From contig JAUWLK010000022.1 in NCBI GenBank assembly GCA_030613745.1, forward strand, positions 1 through 17,489: a DNA stretch of 17,489 bases. The letters run 5' to 3'. Of the stretch, positions 7,800-15,051 are shown piece by piece. This DNA comes from Flavobacteriaceae bacterium (lineage in GTDB: Bacteria; Bacteroidota; Bacteroidia; Flavobacteriales; Flavobacteriaceae). Under the pieces are notes generated by a model that saw only the letters and a list, made by a program, of their open reading frames with translations, was not told where the DNA came from and made no database searches. Numbering within the stretch: position 1 is the stretch's first letter; each line of letters starts with the position of its first letter. A program made the translations under genes and the position numbers.

Positions 7800-8855
7800 A
7801 TGAAAATATATAAATTATTACTCTTATTAGTATTTATTATCACTGCATCGTCATGTGATGATAATGAAGAGCTATATACACTTAATCTGCAAGGAAGTGG
7901 TGAGATAACGGCTCCAGAATCTGGATTTAAGCAAGTTCTTAATCCAGAAGAAGAACAAACAAATACTGCGTTCACACTTATTTGGAATCCAGCAGATTAT
8001 GATATCCCAGTTGAAATCACCTATGATGTTGAGTTTGCAAAATCGGGTACTGATTTTGCAGAACCTATTCTAGCTGGTTCGACTTCAAATACAAATATGA
8101 CTTGGACAGTAGGCGATTTTAATAGTAAAGTAGTTGGTGCAGGTTTATCGCCTTTTACTGAAGGAAATATGGATATTAGAATTGTTTCTACTGTAGGGGA
8201 AGGAAGTAATCCTCAAATATCAGAACCAATTACCGTACTCATTACGCCATTTACAACCGATTTACCAACAATTGCTGTTCCTGGAAATCATCAAGGATGG
8301 GATCCACCAACTGCACCATTGTTAGCCGCGTCTGCTTTTGGGGCAACAGATTATGAAGGCTATGTTTGGTTAGATGGAGAATATAAGTTTATAGGTCGTA
8401 ACCAAAACGGCGAATTCGTATGGAATGAAAGTGTTGATTGGGGTGATGATGGAAGTTTTACAGGTAAACTTATTGAAGAAAATGAAGTAAATTGTAATGC
8501 AGATGCTGCTGGTTATTACTTTGTAAATGCTGATACTGGGGAACTTACTTACTCAACAAAAGCTGTAAGTTGGGGAATTATTGGTGCTGCAACTCCTACA
8601 GGTTGGGATAGCGATACAAATTTAGTATATGATGCTGCAACAAGAACTCTATCAGTTGATATTGATTTAGTAGCTGGACCATTTAAGTTTAGAGGAAATG
8701 ATGAATGGGGAGCTTTTGATCTTGGAACAGTTGATGATGATGGCTTTTTACAAGGTGGAGGAGACTTAACATTTGATGGGGCTGCTGGAAAATATCGTGT
8801 GGTATTAAACTTAAATAACCCTAGAGAATATACTTATTCATTAGTTAAAATTTAA
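7800..8855 (+). CDS. susE: SusE-like starch-binding outer-membrane lipoprotein (two CBM-like modules)
   Basis: I chose ATG 7800 (351 residues) over the in-frame ATG at 7767. It gives a clean lipoprotein signal and does not overlap susD. The lipobox ASSC puts the lipid on Cys19, followed by DDNEE, an acidic surface-export-type signal. Residues about 20-145 match the SusE N-terminal Ig-like domain (pattern AFTLIWNPADYDIPVEITYDVEF). Two starch-binding modules follow. The first is at about 157-255 (VPGNHQGWDP), and carries an insertion-rich core. The second starts at about W258 (WGIIGAATPTGWDSD, then FKFRGNDEWGAFDLG). It holds alpha-glucan at the cell surface beside SusD. The architecture matches B. 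thetaiotaomicron SusE in module number. It lies 4 nt from the next gene in the operon. Sequence drift in this family is high, so the symbol reflects position and architecture rather than proven orthology. Confidence 0.85.
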   Translation: MKIYKLLLLLVFIITASSCDDNEELYTLNLQGSGEITAPESGFKQVLNPEEEQTNTAFTLIWNPADYDIPVEITYDVEFAKSGTDFAEPILAGSTSNTNMTWTVGDFNSKVVGAGLSPFTEGNMDIRIVSTVGEGSNPQISEPITVLITPFTTDLPTIAVPGNHQGWDPPTAPLLAASAFGATDYEGYVWLDGEYKFIGRNQNGEFVWNESVDWGDDGSFTGKLIEENEVNCNADAAGYYFVNADTGELTYSTKAVSWGIIGAATPTGWDSDTNLVYDAATRTLSVDIDLVAGPFKFRGNDEWGAFDLGTVDDDGFLQGGGDLTFDGAAGKYRVVLNLNNPREYTYSLVKI

Positions 8856-8859
8856 AATT

Positions 8860-10473
8860 ATGAAATATATATATAAAATATTTGTTCTTTTTATCGTCGT
8901 AATTGGTTTTGGCTCTTGCGATGACAATGAGTATTTTGAATTACTACCAAAAGAAGAAACTTTTAAAATTGTTACTCCTAGCAATGGCTCTGTTGTAGTT
9001 TTACATAACCCTAATTTATCAAATACTGCCTTGTTTTTATCTTGGAGTGTTCCTAGTGGTAGTGAAGGATCAACATACATTATTGAAATTGCTGAAGCAG
9101 GTACTGAATTTGAAACACCTTTTCTTTTAGGGACTTCAGAGGGAACCAACTTTAGTATGACAGTTGATGAATTGAATACGTTTTTGTTAGATACAATGGG
9201 TCTCAATGCCGATGAAGCAAATAAACTGGAAATCAAAGTTTCTAGCAGTACTGATGTAACAGAAGCAATTACTGTATTGTTTACGCCATATACTGTTGAA
9301 TTTGAAGAGTTATTCCTAGTAGGTTCTATTACTGACCCTCAATGGTCACCAGAAGACGCTCTTCCTATGACAAGACTTGATTTTAATTTATTTGAAATTA
9401 CAGTCGACCTTATTGATGGAGATGAATTTAAATTTTTACCAACCAATACAGGTTGGGATGGTGATTTAGGCGAAGACCCTGATAATGCTGGACATCTTAT
9501 TGAGGATGGAGAACAAAATCTTAGCGGTTATCCAGCGGGTAAATATAAGATTAATGTTGATTTAAATACATTTACTTTTGTTATTGAGGAATTACTTGCT
9601 CCTGAAGAATTATTCTTGGTAGGTTCATTAACAGGTTGGGATCCAGCAACTTCTTGGCCATTTTTTAATAGTGCAGAAAATGTATTTACTATAGTTGCTG
9701 ATTTGCCAGATGGGGCTGAATTCAAATTCCTTCCACAGAATACTGGATGGGATGGTGATTGGGGTGAAGACCCTAACAATTCAGGAAGTATCATTCAAGA
9801 TGGAGAACAAAATGTTAGTGGATATCCAGCAGGTAAATATTTAATTACCGTAGATTTCAATACATTAACGTATAAACTTTCGTCTATAGATAACTTGTTC
9901 TTAGTAGGTTCATTAACAGGTTGGGATCCTGCTACCTCACTTCCTATGGGAGAGGCTAGTCTTGGAGTATTTTCAACAGTTATAGATTTACCAGATGGTG
10001 CTGAATTTAAATTTCTTCCTCAAAATACTGGTTGGGATGGAGATTGGGGTGAAGATCCTAGTAATTCAGGAAGAATTATTCAAGACGGTGAACAAAATTT
10101 AAGCGGATTTGCTGCTGGTAAATATGTTATTGCTGTTAATTTTAATACATTGAGCTATACAGTATCAAGTGTATCAGAGGTCCCTGCTAATCTTTATTTA
10201 GTGGGTGCATTTAATGGATGGAGTAATGATGTAGGTAATCCTCAATTTACAGAAATTTCATCAGGTATTTTTGAAATTACTCAAGCGCTTTCAGCAGGAG
10301 ATGAGTTTAAATTTGTTCCAGTTGCCGGTGATTGGGGTAATGACTGGGGAGAAAGTAAAGTTTCTGCCAAAGTTTTAGAACAAAATGATGAGCAGAATTT
10401 AAGTGTATCCGATGCAGGAACCTATAAAATTACTGTTGATTTTAATAATGGAACTATTTCATTATTAGATTAA
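8860..10473 (+). CDS. SusF-like lipoprotein with four tandem starch-binding modules
   Basis: This 537-residue surface lipoprotein has a lipobox GFGSC with Cys20, followed by DDNE, the same acidic signal as its neighbour. Residues about 21-145 form a SusE/F-type Ig-like domain. Four modules of about 95-100 residues begin at E149, E249, D344 and A443, each opening with LFLVGS or LYLVGA. Modules 2 and 3 share LFLVGSLTGWDPATS, DLPDGAEFKFLPQNTGWDG and DWGEDP almost unchanged. Module 1 lacks the early GWDP tryptophan (it reads ITDPQWSP) and module 4 diverges (AFNGWSNDVG, VAGDWGNDWGE). B. thetaiotaomicron SusF has three modules, so this is an expanded version. The Trp-rich loops are the likely glucan contacts. 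It is the last gene of the susC operon, 4 nt after the SusE-like gene and followed by a terminator. Modules 2 and 3 look like the product of an internal duplication. Confidence 0.85.
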   Translation: MKYIYKIFVLFIVVIGFGSCDDNEYFELLPKEETFKIVTPSNGSVVVLHNPNLSNTALFLSWSVPSGSEGSTYIIEIAEAGTEFETPFLLGTSEGTNFSMTVDELNTFLLDTMGLNADEANKLEIKVSSSTDVTEAITVLFTPYTVEFEELFLVGSITDPQWSPEDALPMTRLDFNLFEITVDLIDGDEFKFLPTNTGWDGDLGEDPDNAGHLIEDGEQNLSGYPAGKYKINVDLNTFTFVIEELLAPEELFLVGSLTGWDPATSWPFFNSAENVFTIVADLPDGAEFKFLPQNTGWDGDWGEDPNNSGSIIQDGEQNVSGYPAGKYLITVDFNTLTYKLSSIDNLFLVGSLTGWDPATSLPMGEASLGVFSTVIDLPDGAEFKFLPQNTGWDGDWGEDPSNSGRIIQDGEQNLSGFAAGKYVIAVNFNTLSYTVSSVSEVPANLYLVGAFNGWSNDVGNPQFTEISSGIFEITQALSAGDEFKFVPVAGDWGNDWGESKVSAKVLEQNDEQNLSVSDAGTYKITVDFNNGTISLLD

Positions 10474-10487
10474 TAGTTTTTAATTTA

Positions 10488-10521
10488 TTAAAAAGGCTGT
10501 TGTGCACAACAGCCTTTTTAA
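10488..10521 (+). terminator. strong intrinsic terminator of the susCDEF operon
   Basis: A 34-bp perfect palindrome, 14 nt after the stop of the SusF-like gene, reads TTAAAAAGGCTGTTGTG followed by its exact complement. In RNA it forms a long stem closed by GGCTGTTG/CAACAGCC, with an A-run on the left and a T-run (10515-10519) on the right. Its symmetry would let it work on both strands. It separates the operon from the amylase gene, which therefore needs its own promoter or read-through. Confidence 0.92.
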
Positions 10522-10542
10522 ATTAAATAAACATCTTGAATT

Positions 10543-10569
10543 TTGTTTTAATTACTTATCGTAGGTTTT
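10543..10569 (+). promoter_or_regulatory. tentative promoter of the amylase gene
   Basis: TTG at 10543-10545 and TAGGTTTT at 10562-10569 approximate the -33 TTG and -7 TAnnTTTG elements with a 16-nt gap, just past the operon terminator. This would leave a leader of about 100 nt before ATG 10678. No copy of the CGAAAACG/CGTTTTCG operator is visible between 10522 and 10677, so direct control by the LacI-family protein is not evident here. Confidence 0.25.
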
Positions 10570-10677
10570 TAAAGAAGTTATAAAGGTGTATTAACATAAA
10601 AGATTAAACTTTTATATATTGATTTAAAAATAAATCAGTATGTTGAATTCATGTTTTTAAACTAAAATCATTTTAAT

Positions 10678-13467
10678 ATGCAAAAAAAACTACTCTATTT
10701 CATATTATTCTTACCTTTCATTATAAATTCTCAGGTAACTATTTCACCTACGCCTTTTGAGGTAAATCAATCTATAACAATTACTGTTGATGCAAATAGT
10801 AATGCAACAGATTGTAATGGTTTTAATAACCCAACCAAAGTGTATATGCATTCTGGAATAGGTGATGATTCTAATGCTTGGGGATTTAATGTTGTAGGTA
10901 ATTGGGGACAAGATGACGGTGTAGGAGAAATGACAAATAATGGTGATGGTACATGGAGTATTACTATTGTACCGGAAATCTATTACAGTTTAAATACTAC
11001 TCAAGCTTCTACTGCTACCAAAATGGGAATGGTATTTAGAAATACTGATGGTTCACAAGAGTTTAAAGACAGTGGGTGTTCTGATTTCTTTTTTGATATT
11101 GGAGCTTTTCAGTTGTCATTAACATCTCCAACACAAGATGTTACAATAATGAACTCAGGACAATCTTTGTCAATAACAGCAACAACTACTTTAACTGCAG
11201 ATTTTGTTTTAAAAGCCAATGGGTCAACAATAAATACTTCAAATAATATAACATCGTATAGTTTTAATCATACCAATCTTACAGAGAATACAAGTTATAT
11301 TTTAGAGGCTTCTAATGGTGGAGAAACAACTTTAGAGTCATTTGAAGTTATTGTAAATCCTACAGTAACAGAACAGCCTGTACCAAATGGAATGAAAGAT
11401 GGTATAAATTTAGATTCGAATGATAACACAAAAGTTACGTTAGTTTTATATGCACCTAATAAACAGTTTGTTCATTTAATAGGCGATTTTAATAACTGGC
11501 AAATTGATAATAATTATTTGCTAAAAAAAGATAGTGCTAAAGATCGTTTTTGGATAGAACTTACTGGTTTAACTCCACAAAACAACCATATGTATCAATA
11601 TTTAATTGATGGCGTTTTATCTATTGCCGATCCTTATTCAACAACTATTTTAGATGAATATAATGATGGTTTTATAAGTAATACAACATACCCAAATTTA
11701 CCTGCATATCCAACTGGGAAAACAAATCATATGGTAACCTTATTAAGAACAGGAGATGTTCCTTATAATTGGCAAACAACTAACTTTCAAGGTCCGGCCA
11801 AAACAGATTTAGTTATTTATGAATTACTAATTAGAGATTTTGACGAGCTACATAGTTTTGATGCTGTTAAAGCCCGATTAGATTATTTACAAGATTTAGG
11901 TGTAAATGCAATTGAATTTATGCCTGTAAATGAGTTTGATGGAAATGAATCTTGGGGCTACAATCCTGCTTTTCATATGGCATTAGATAAATATTATGGT
12001 ACAACAACTGCTTTTAAACAATTTGTTGATGAATGCCATAGCAGAGGAATTGCAGTTATTATAGATGTAGTTTATAACCATGCTACAGGACAAAATCCTT
12101 TTTATAGAATGTGGAATACAGATAATGGGGGATATGGCGGACAAGCGAGTAGTGATAGTCCGTTCTTTAATCCAACAGCGACACATGCCTATAGCGTATT
12201 TAATGATTTTAACCACAGCAAACAAGCTACGCAAGACTATGTAAAAAGAACCACCCAGTATTGGATCGAAGAGTACAAAATTGATGGTTTTAGATGGGAT
12301 CTGACCAAAGGATTTACACAAAACTGTACAAGTACTGATGAAGGATGTACCGGGGCATATCAAGCCGACAGAGTTGCTGTTTTAAAAGAATATGCTGATT
12401 ATCAATGGGAAATAAACCCTGATTTTTTTGTAATTTTTGAACATTTAGGTGGTAATACCGAAGAAACCGAATGGGTAAATTATCGATTGGGCGAAGATAA
12501 AGGTATTATGGTTTGGGGAAATCATAATTCTAAATATAACGAAGCAACCATGGGCTATCACGAAAATAAAAAGTCTGATTTTTCATGGATTTCTTATAAG
12601 AACAGAGGCTGGACCGTACCTGCAAATGTGAGTTATATGGAGAGTCATGATGAAGAAAGATTGATGTTTAAAAATTTACAATTTGGCAATTCAAATGGAA
12701 GTTATTCCGTGAAAACGTTAGCAACTGCTTTAGATAGAATGGAGTTAGCAGGTGTATTCTATTTTACAGTTCCAGGGCCAAAAATGATATGGCAATTTGG
12801 CGAATTAGGATATGATTTTTCTATTGATGAAAACGGAAGAGTAGGTAATAAACCAATTAGATGGGATTATTTTGCAGAATCAGATAGAAAAGATCTTTAT
12901 GATACTTGGGCTAAATTGATAAAACTTAAAAAACAAGAAAATATTTTTAGGACTAATAATTTCACTTTAGATGTTGCAAATACCAATGGTTTGAAAAAAA
13001 TTCAATTGACTGATAATGCTGCAAATCCTGATCTCAAATATGTAACCATTATAGGAAACTTTGGTGTTACAACCCAAAGTATAAATCCTACTTTTCAAGA
13101 GGCAGGAACATGGTATGATTTATTAAACGATAACACTTCTATAAATGTAACTAATGTTAATACAAACATAAGCTTACAACCTGGAGAATTTAAAGTTTAT
13201 GGAAATAGTCAAGTTATACTTGCAGTAGAAAACATTGATATTGATGCATTTACAATTTATCCAAATCCTGCAAAAGGTAATTTTAAAATAAATAAATTAG
13301 CTAATAAGGTTGATATTTATGATATGCTTGGAAGAAAAGTAAAAAGCTTTACAGGTAATTTTAGTATTGATAAAGTTTATGATATTTCTAATTTAAACTC
13401 ATCAATTTATATTGTTAAAATAAGTTCTGATCTTGGAACCAGTACACAAAGATTAATTCTAGAGTAA
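10678..13467 (+). CDS. secreted GH13 alpha-amylase-family enzyme with T9SS C-terminal sorting domain
   Basis: This 929-residue extracellular enzyme hydrolyses alpha-1,4 (possibly alpha-1,6) glucans. Residues 1-19 are a signal peptide. Residues about 20-147 form a distinct N-terminal domain (VYMHSGIGDDSNAWGF, VGNWGQDDGVG) with Cys46 and Cys134 as a possible disulfide; it may bind starch. An Ig-like stretch spans about 148-230. A CBM48-like E-set domain follows (about 255-345, HLIGDFNNW at 266-274). The (beta/alpha)8 barrel begins near 377. GH13 regions are visible as D463-V-V-Y-N-H468, G-F-R-W-D541 (nucleophile), F-E588-H (acid/base) and S-H657-D658 (transition-state stabiliser), so all three catalytic acids are present. 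Residues 858-929 (FTIYPNPAKGNFKI to the end) are a type A T9SS sorting domain. The expected location is the cell surface or outside the cell. It is monocistronic, flanked by terminators. The exact subfamily and linkage specificity are not determinable here. Confidence 0.92.
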   Translation: MQKKLLYFILFLPFIINSQVTISPTPFEVNQSITITVDANSNATDCNGFNNPTKVYMHSGIGDDSNAWGFNVVGNWGQDDGVGEMTNNGDGTWSITIVPEIYYSLNTTQASTATKMGMVFRNTDGSQEFKDSGCSDFFFDIGAFQLSLTSPTQDVTIMNSGQSLSITATTTLTADFVLKANGSTINTSNNITSYSFNHTNLTENTSYILEASNGGETTLESFEVIVNPTVTEQPVPNGMKDGINLDSNDNTKVTLVLYAPNKQFVHLIGDFNNWQIDNNYLLKKDSAKDRFWIELTGLTPQNNHMYQYLIDGVLSIADPYSTTILDEYNDGFISNTTYPNLPAYPTGKTNHMVTLLRTGDVPYNWQTTNFQGPAKTDLVIYELLIRDFDELHSFDAVKARLDYLQDLGVNAIEFMPVNEFDGNESWGYNPAFHMALDKYYGTTTAFKQFVDECHSRGIAVIIDVVYNHATGQNPFYRMWNTDNGGYGGQASSDSPFFNPTATHAYSVFNDFNHSKQATQDYVKRTTQYWIEEYKIDGFRWDLTKGFTQNCTSTDEGCTGAYQADRVAVLKEYADYQWEINPDFFVIFEHLGGNTEETEWVNYRLGEDKGIMVWGNHNSKYNEATMGYHENKKSDFSWISYKNRGWTVPANVSYMESHDEERLMFKNLQFGNSNGSYSVKTLATALDRMELAGVFYFTVPGPKMIWQFGELGYDFSIDENGRVGNKPIRWDYFAESDRKDLYDTWAKLIKLKKQENIFRTNNFTLDVANTNGLKKIQLTDNAANPDLKYVTIIGNFGVTTQSINPTFQEAGTWYDLLNDNTSINVTNVNTNISLQPGEFKVYGNSQVILAVENIDIDAFTIYPNPAKGNFKINKLANKVDIYDMLGRKVKSFTGNFSIDKVYDISNLNSSIYIVKISSDLGTSTQRLILE

Positions 13468-13483
13468 TTAATTTTAGGAGTAA

Positions 13484-13517
13484 AAGTGAATACCTAAAAT
13501 AGGTATTCACTTATTTT
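13484..13517 (+). terminator. intrinsic terminator after the amylase gene
   Basis: AAGTGAATACCTA (13484-13496) and TAGGTATTCACTT (13500-13512) form a 13-bp perfect stem with a three-A loop, 16 nt after the amylase stop codon. TTATTTTGATTTT follows as the T-rich tract from 13511. It isolates the amylase from the GH130/GT4 pair downstream. Confidence 0.88.
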
Positions 13518-13863
13518 GATTTTCCCCTAATAAATTCTTATCCGAGTTTCTTTATCAAGCTAACTTTCCTAATTATTATTTGTAATCTATTTTTTTTAAA
13601 CCTTAATTTTGTTAGCCTGTGACTCATATATATGAGTACTTACCCATTTTCTCAAAGGAGTTTACAATAAAATTTATTACGATATATCTTGTTAATGAAG
13701 TAATAATTTGTTATATTAGTGTTGCCTTATTTTTAAGGTAAAATAAAGCAAAAGTGCATATCAATTAGTAACAAAAACTTTCTCGTACTGAAATGCATAT
13801 CGCGAACAGGAGTGGTCTTTTTTCAGTATTTCTTATATTTTTTTAGTTACTTAAAAGTTGTTT
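13518..13863. other. non-coding region upstream of the GH130/GT4 pair
   Basis: No gene is recognisable in about 346 nt. Visible structure: ACTCATATATATGAGT, a 16-bp perfect palindrome at 13622-13637; a hairpin CCTTA-TTTT-TAAGG at 13725-13738, extendable through a G-T pair; and TGCATATC repeated at 13755-13762 and 13794-13801, 39 bp apart. A promoter for the downstream genes is expected here. TATATTTT at 13834-13841 resembles a -7 element, but no TTG sits at a suitable distance. Confidence 0.5.
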
Positions 13864-14010
13864 ATGCCTGTTAAAGTTAACCCTTGCTTATTGTCGGATA
13901 CCGAAAAAAATACCTGCATGAATTGTGGTATGAGAAATCGTTCTTTTTTAAACGAATTAAGCTATGATTAACTGGAGGTATTAATCAGGAACAGATCAAA
14001 TCATGATTAA
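13864..14010 (+). pseudogene. short Cys-containing ORF resembling the N-terminus of a Crp/Fnr-type regulator, interrupted by a stop
   Basis: ATG 13864 opens a 35-codon frame ending at TAA 13969-13971. Its second half reads NTCMNCGMRNRSFLNELSYD, with Cys8, Cys18 and Cys21. The pattern C-x2-C followed by R and then a leucine-rich L-S-x-x-E-L segment is typical of the start of Bacteroidota Crp/Fnr-family regulators. Reading through the stop gives LEVLIRNRSNHD before a second stop at 14008-14010. A single G-to-T change of GAA to TAA would explain the break (LSYD-E-LEVLIRNR). The body of such a regulator (about 190 residues) is absent: the frame runs into the GH130 start with an 8-nt overlap. Alternatives are a genuine 35-residue small protein or leader peptide, or chance. 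An in-frame stop at 13852 rules out a longer upstream extension. Confidence 0.4.
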
Positions 14011-15040
14011 TATAGAAAAATATGGGATATTTCTTAGTCCTACTGAAAGGGAGTTTGAAAATAATGGTGTATTTAATCCAGGAATTTATCAGGATGGCAA
14101 TAATGTACACATCTTTTACAGAGCTGTACAAGACGGAAATTTCTCTACCATTGGTTATGCCAAAACCGATGGACCACTTAAAATAGTGATAAGACATAAG
14201 CAACCTTTAATTACCCGTGATTTTGATTATGAAAAACATGGTATGGAGGATCCAAGAATTGTAAAAATTGGAGATATATATTATATGACCTACACAGCCT
14301 ATGATGGCATCAATGCAATGGGTGCTCTAGCTACTTCAAAAGATTTAATACATTTCAAAAAACACGGAATAATCACTCCAAAGATTAATTATAGGGAATA
14401 TGAAAGATATGTGACATGCTGTAATAATGGTAAACTAAATCCCAAGTATCACCACTATTATAGGCTATTTGAGGAAATTGGATTGGCAGATGAAGAGTTT
14501 CGGTTTCTAAGAGATAAAGACATTGTTTTATTTCCAAGAAAAATAAACGGAAAATATGCCATGCTGCACCGTATCTGGCCTGGTATTCAAATCGTATATT
14601 TTGATAACTGGAAAGATTTGACAAAGTCATTTTGGGAAGACTATCTTAAAAACCTGACAGATTATATTGTGCTTGATCCTAAAGGGATATTTGAGGTGAA
14701 TTACATTGGAGCCGGAGTACCACCAATTGAAACTGATGATGGCTGGTTACTGATTTATCATGGTGTACATGAAACTACAAAAGGAAGGATTTACCATGCC
14801 AAAGCAGCCTTGCTACACTTAGATAAGCCTGAAATTGAAATATCAAGATTAGATTATCCTTTATTTTCTCCTACCAAAAAATGGGAAAAAAATGGTGTAG
14901 TGGATAATGTTATATTTCCAACAGGGCATACTCTCTTTGGAAATGATCTCTACATCTACTACGGTGCAGCAGATACGCATATAGGGGTTGCGAAAATGGA
15001 CATAAATGAGTTGCTACTCGAATTAAGAAGACAACCATAA
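14003..15040 (+). CDS. GH130-family glycoside phosphorylase or hydrolase (beta-mannoside type)
   Basis: This 345-residue protein has no signal peptide, so it is cytoplasmic. It shows the five-bladed beta-propeller pattern of GH130: FNPGIYQDGNNVHIFYRAV (24-42), HGMEDPRI (79-86) with Asp83 as the probable catalytic acid, LFPRKINGKYAMLHR (176-190) and IGAGVPPI-x5-GWLLIYHGV (235-255). GH130 enzymes act on beta-mannosides, mostly by phosphorolysis releasing mannose 1-phosphate, while one branch hydrolyses beta-1,2-mannosides. His189/Arg190 and His253 match residues I associate with the phosphorylase branch, but Tyr234 replaces the basic residue I expect just before I-G-A-G, so the mechanism is open. 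An AGGA at 13987-13990 lies 12 nt before the start. The next gene begins 11 nt after the stop, implying a two-gene operon. A mannan role is inferred from the family only; nothing in the preceding starch locus points to it. Confidence 0.82.
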   Translation: MINIEKYGIFLSPTEREFENNGVFNPGIYQDGNNVHIFYRAVQDGNFSTIGYAKTDGPLKIVIRHKQPLITRDFDYEKHGMEDPRIVKIGDIYYMTYTAYDGINAMGALATSKDLIHFKKHGIITPKINYREYERYVTCCNNGKLNPKYHHYYRLFEEIGLADEEFRFLRDKDIVLFPRKINGKYAMLHRIWPGIQIVYFDNWKDLTKSFWEDYLKNLTDYIVLDPKGIFEVNYIGAGVPPIETDDGWLLIYHGVHETTKGRIYHAKAALLHLDKPEIEISRLDYPLFSPTKKWEKNGVVDNVIFPTGHTLFGNDLYIYYGAADTHIGVAKMDINELLLELRRQP

Positions 15041-15051
15041 AATTAGTAGAT

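Noticed and set aside
8841..9236. 131-codon open frame on the minus strand over the start of the SusF-like gene
   Set aside because: It is antisense to a clear lipoprotein signal and Ig-like domain, and its translation shows no family features.
9304..10473. periodic similarity that might suggest a non-coding tandem repeat or CRISPR-like array
   Set aside because: The period (~285-300 nt) is an exact codon multiple and encodes protein modules that differ mostly at synonymous sites; no short repeats with unique spacers exist here or elsewhere in the window.
11983..12363. 126-codon open frame on the minus strand inside the amylase gene
   Set aside because: It lies wholly opposite the well-supported GH13 catalytic barrel, has no signal, start site or recognisable motif, and is an antisense shadow of the AT-rich codon use.
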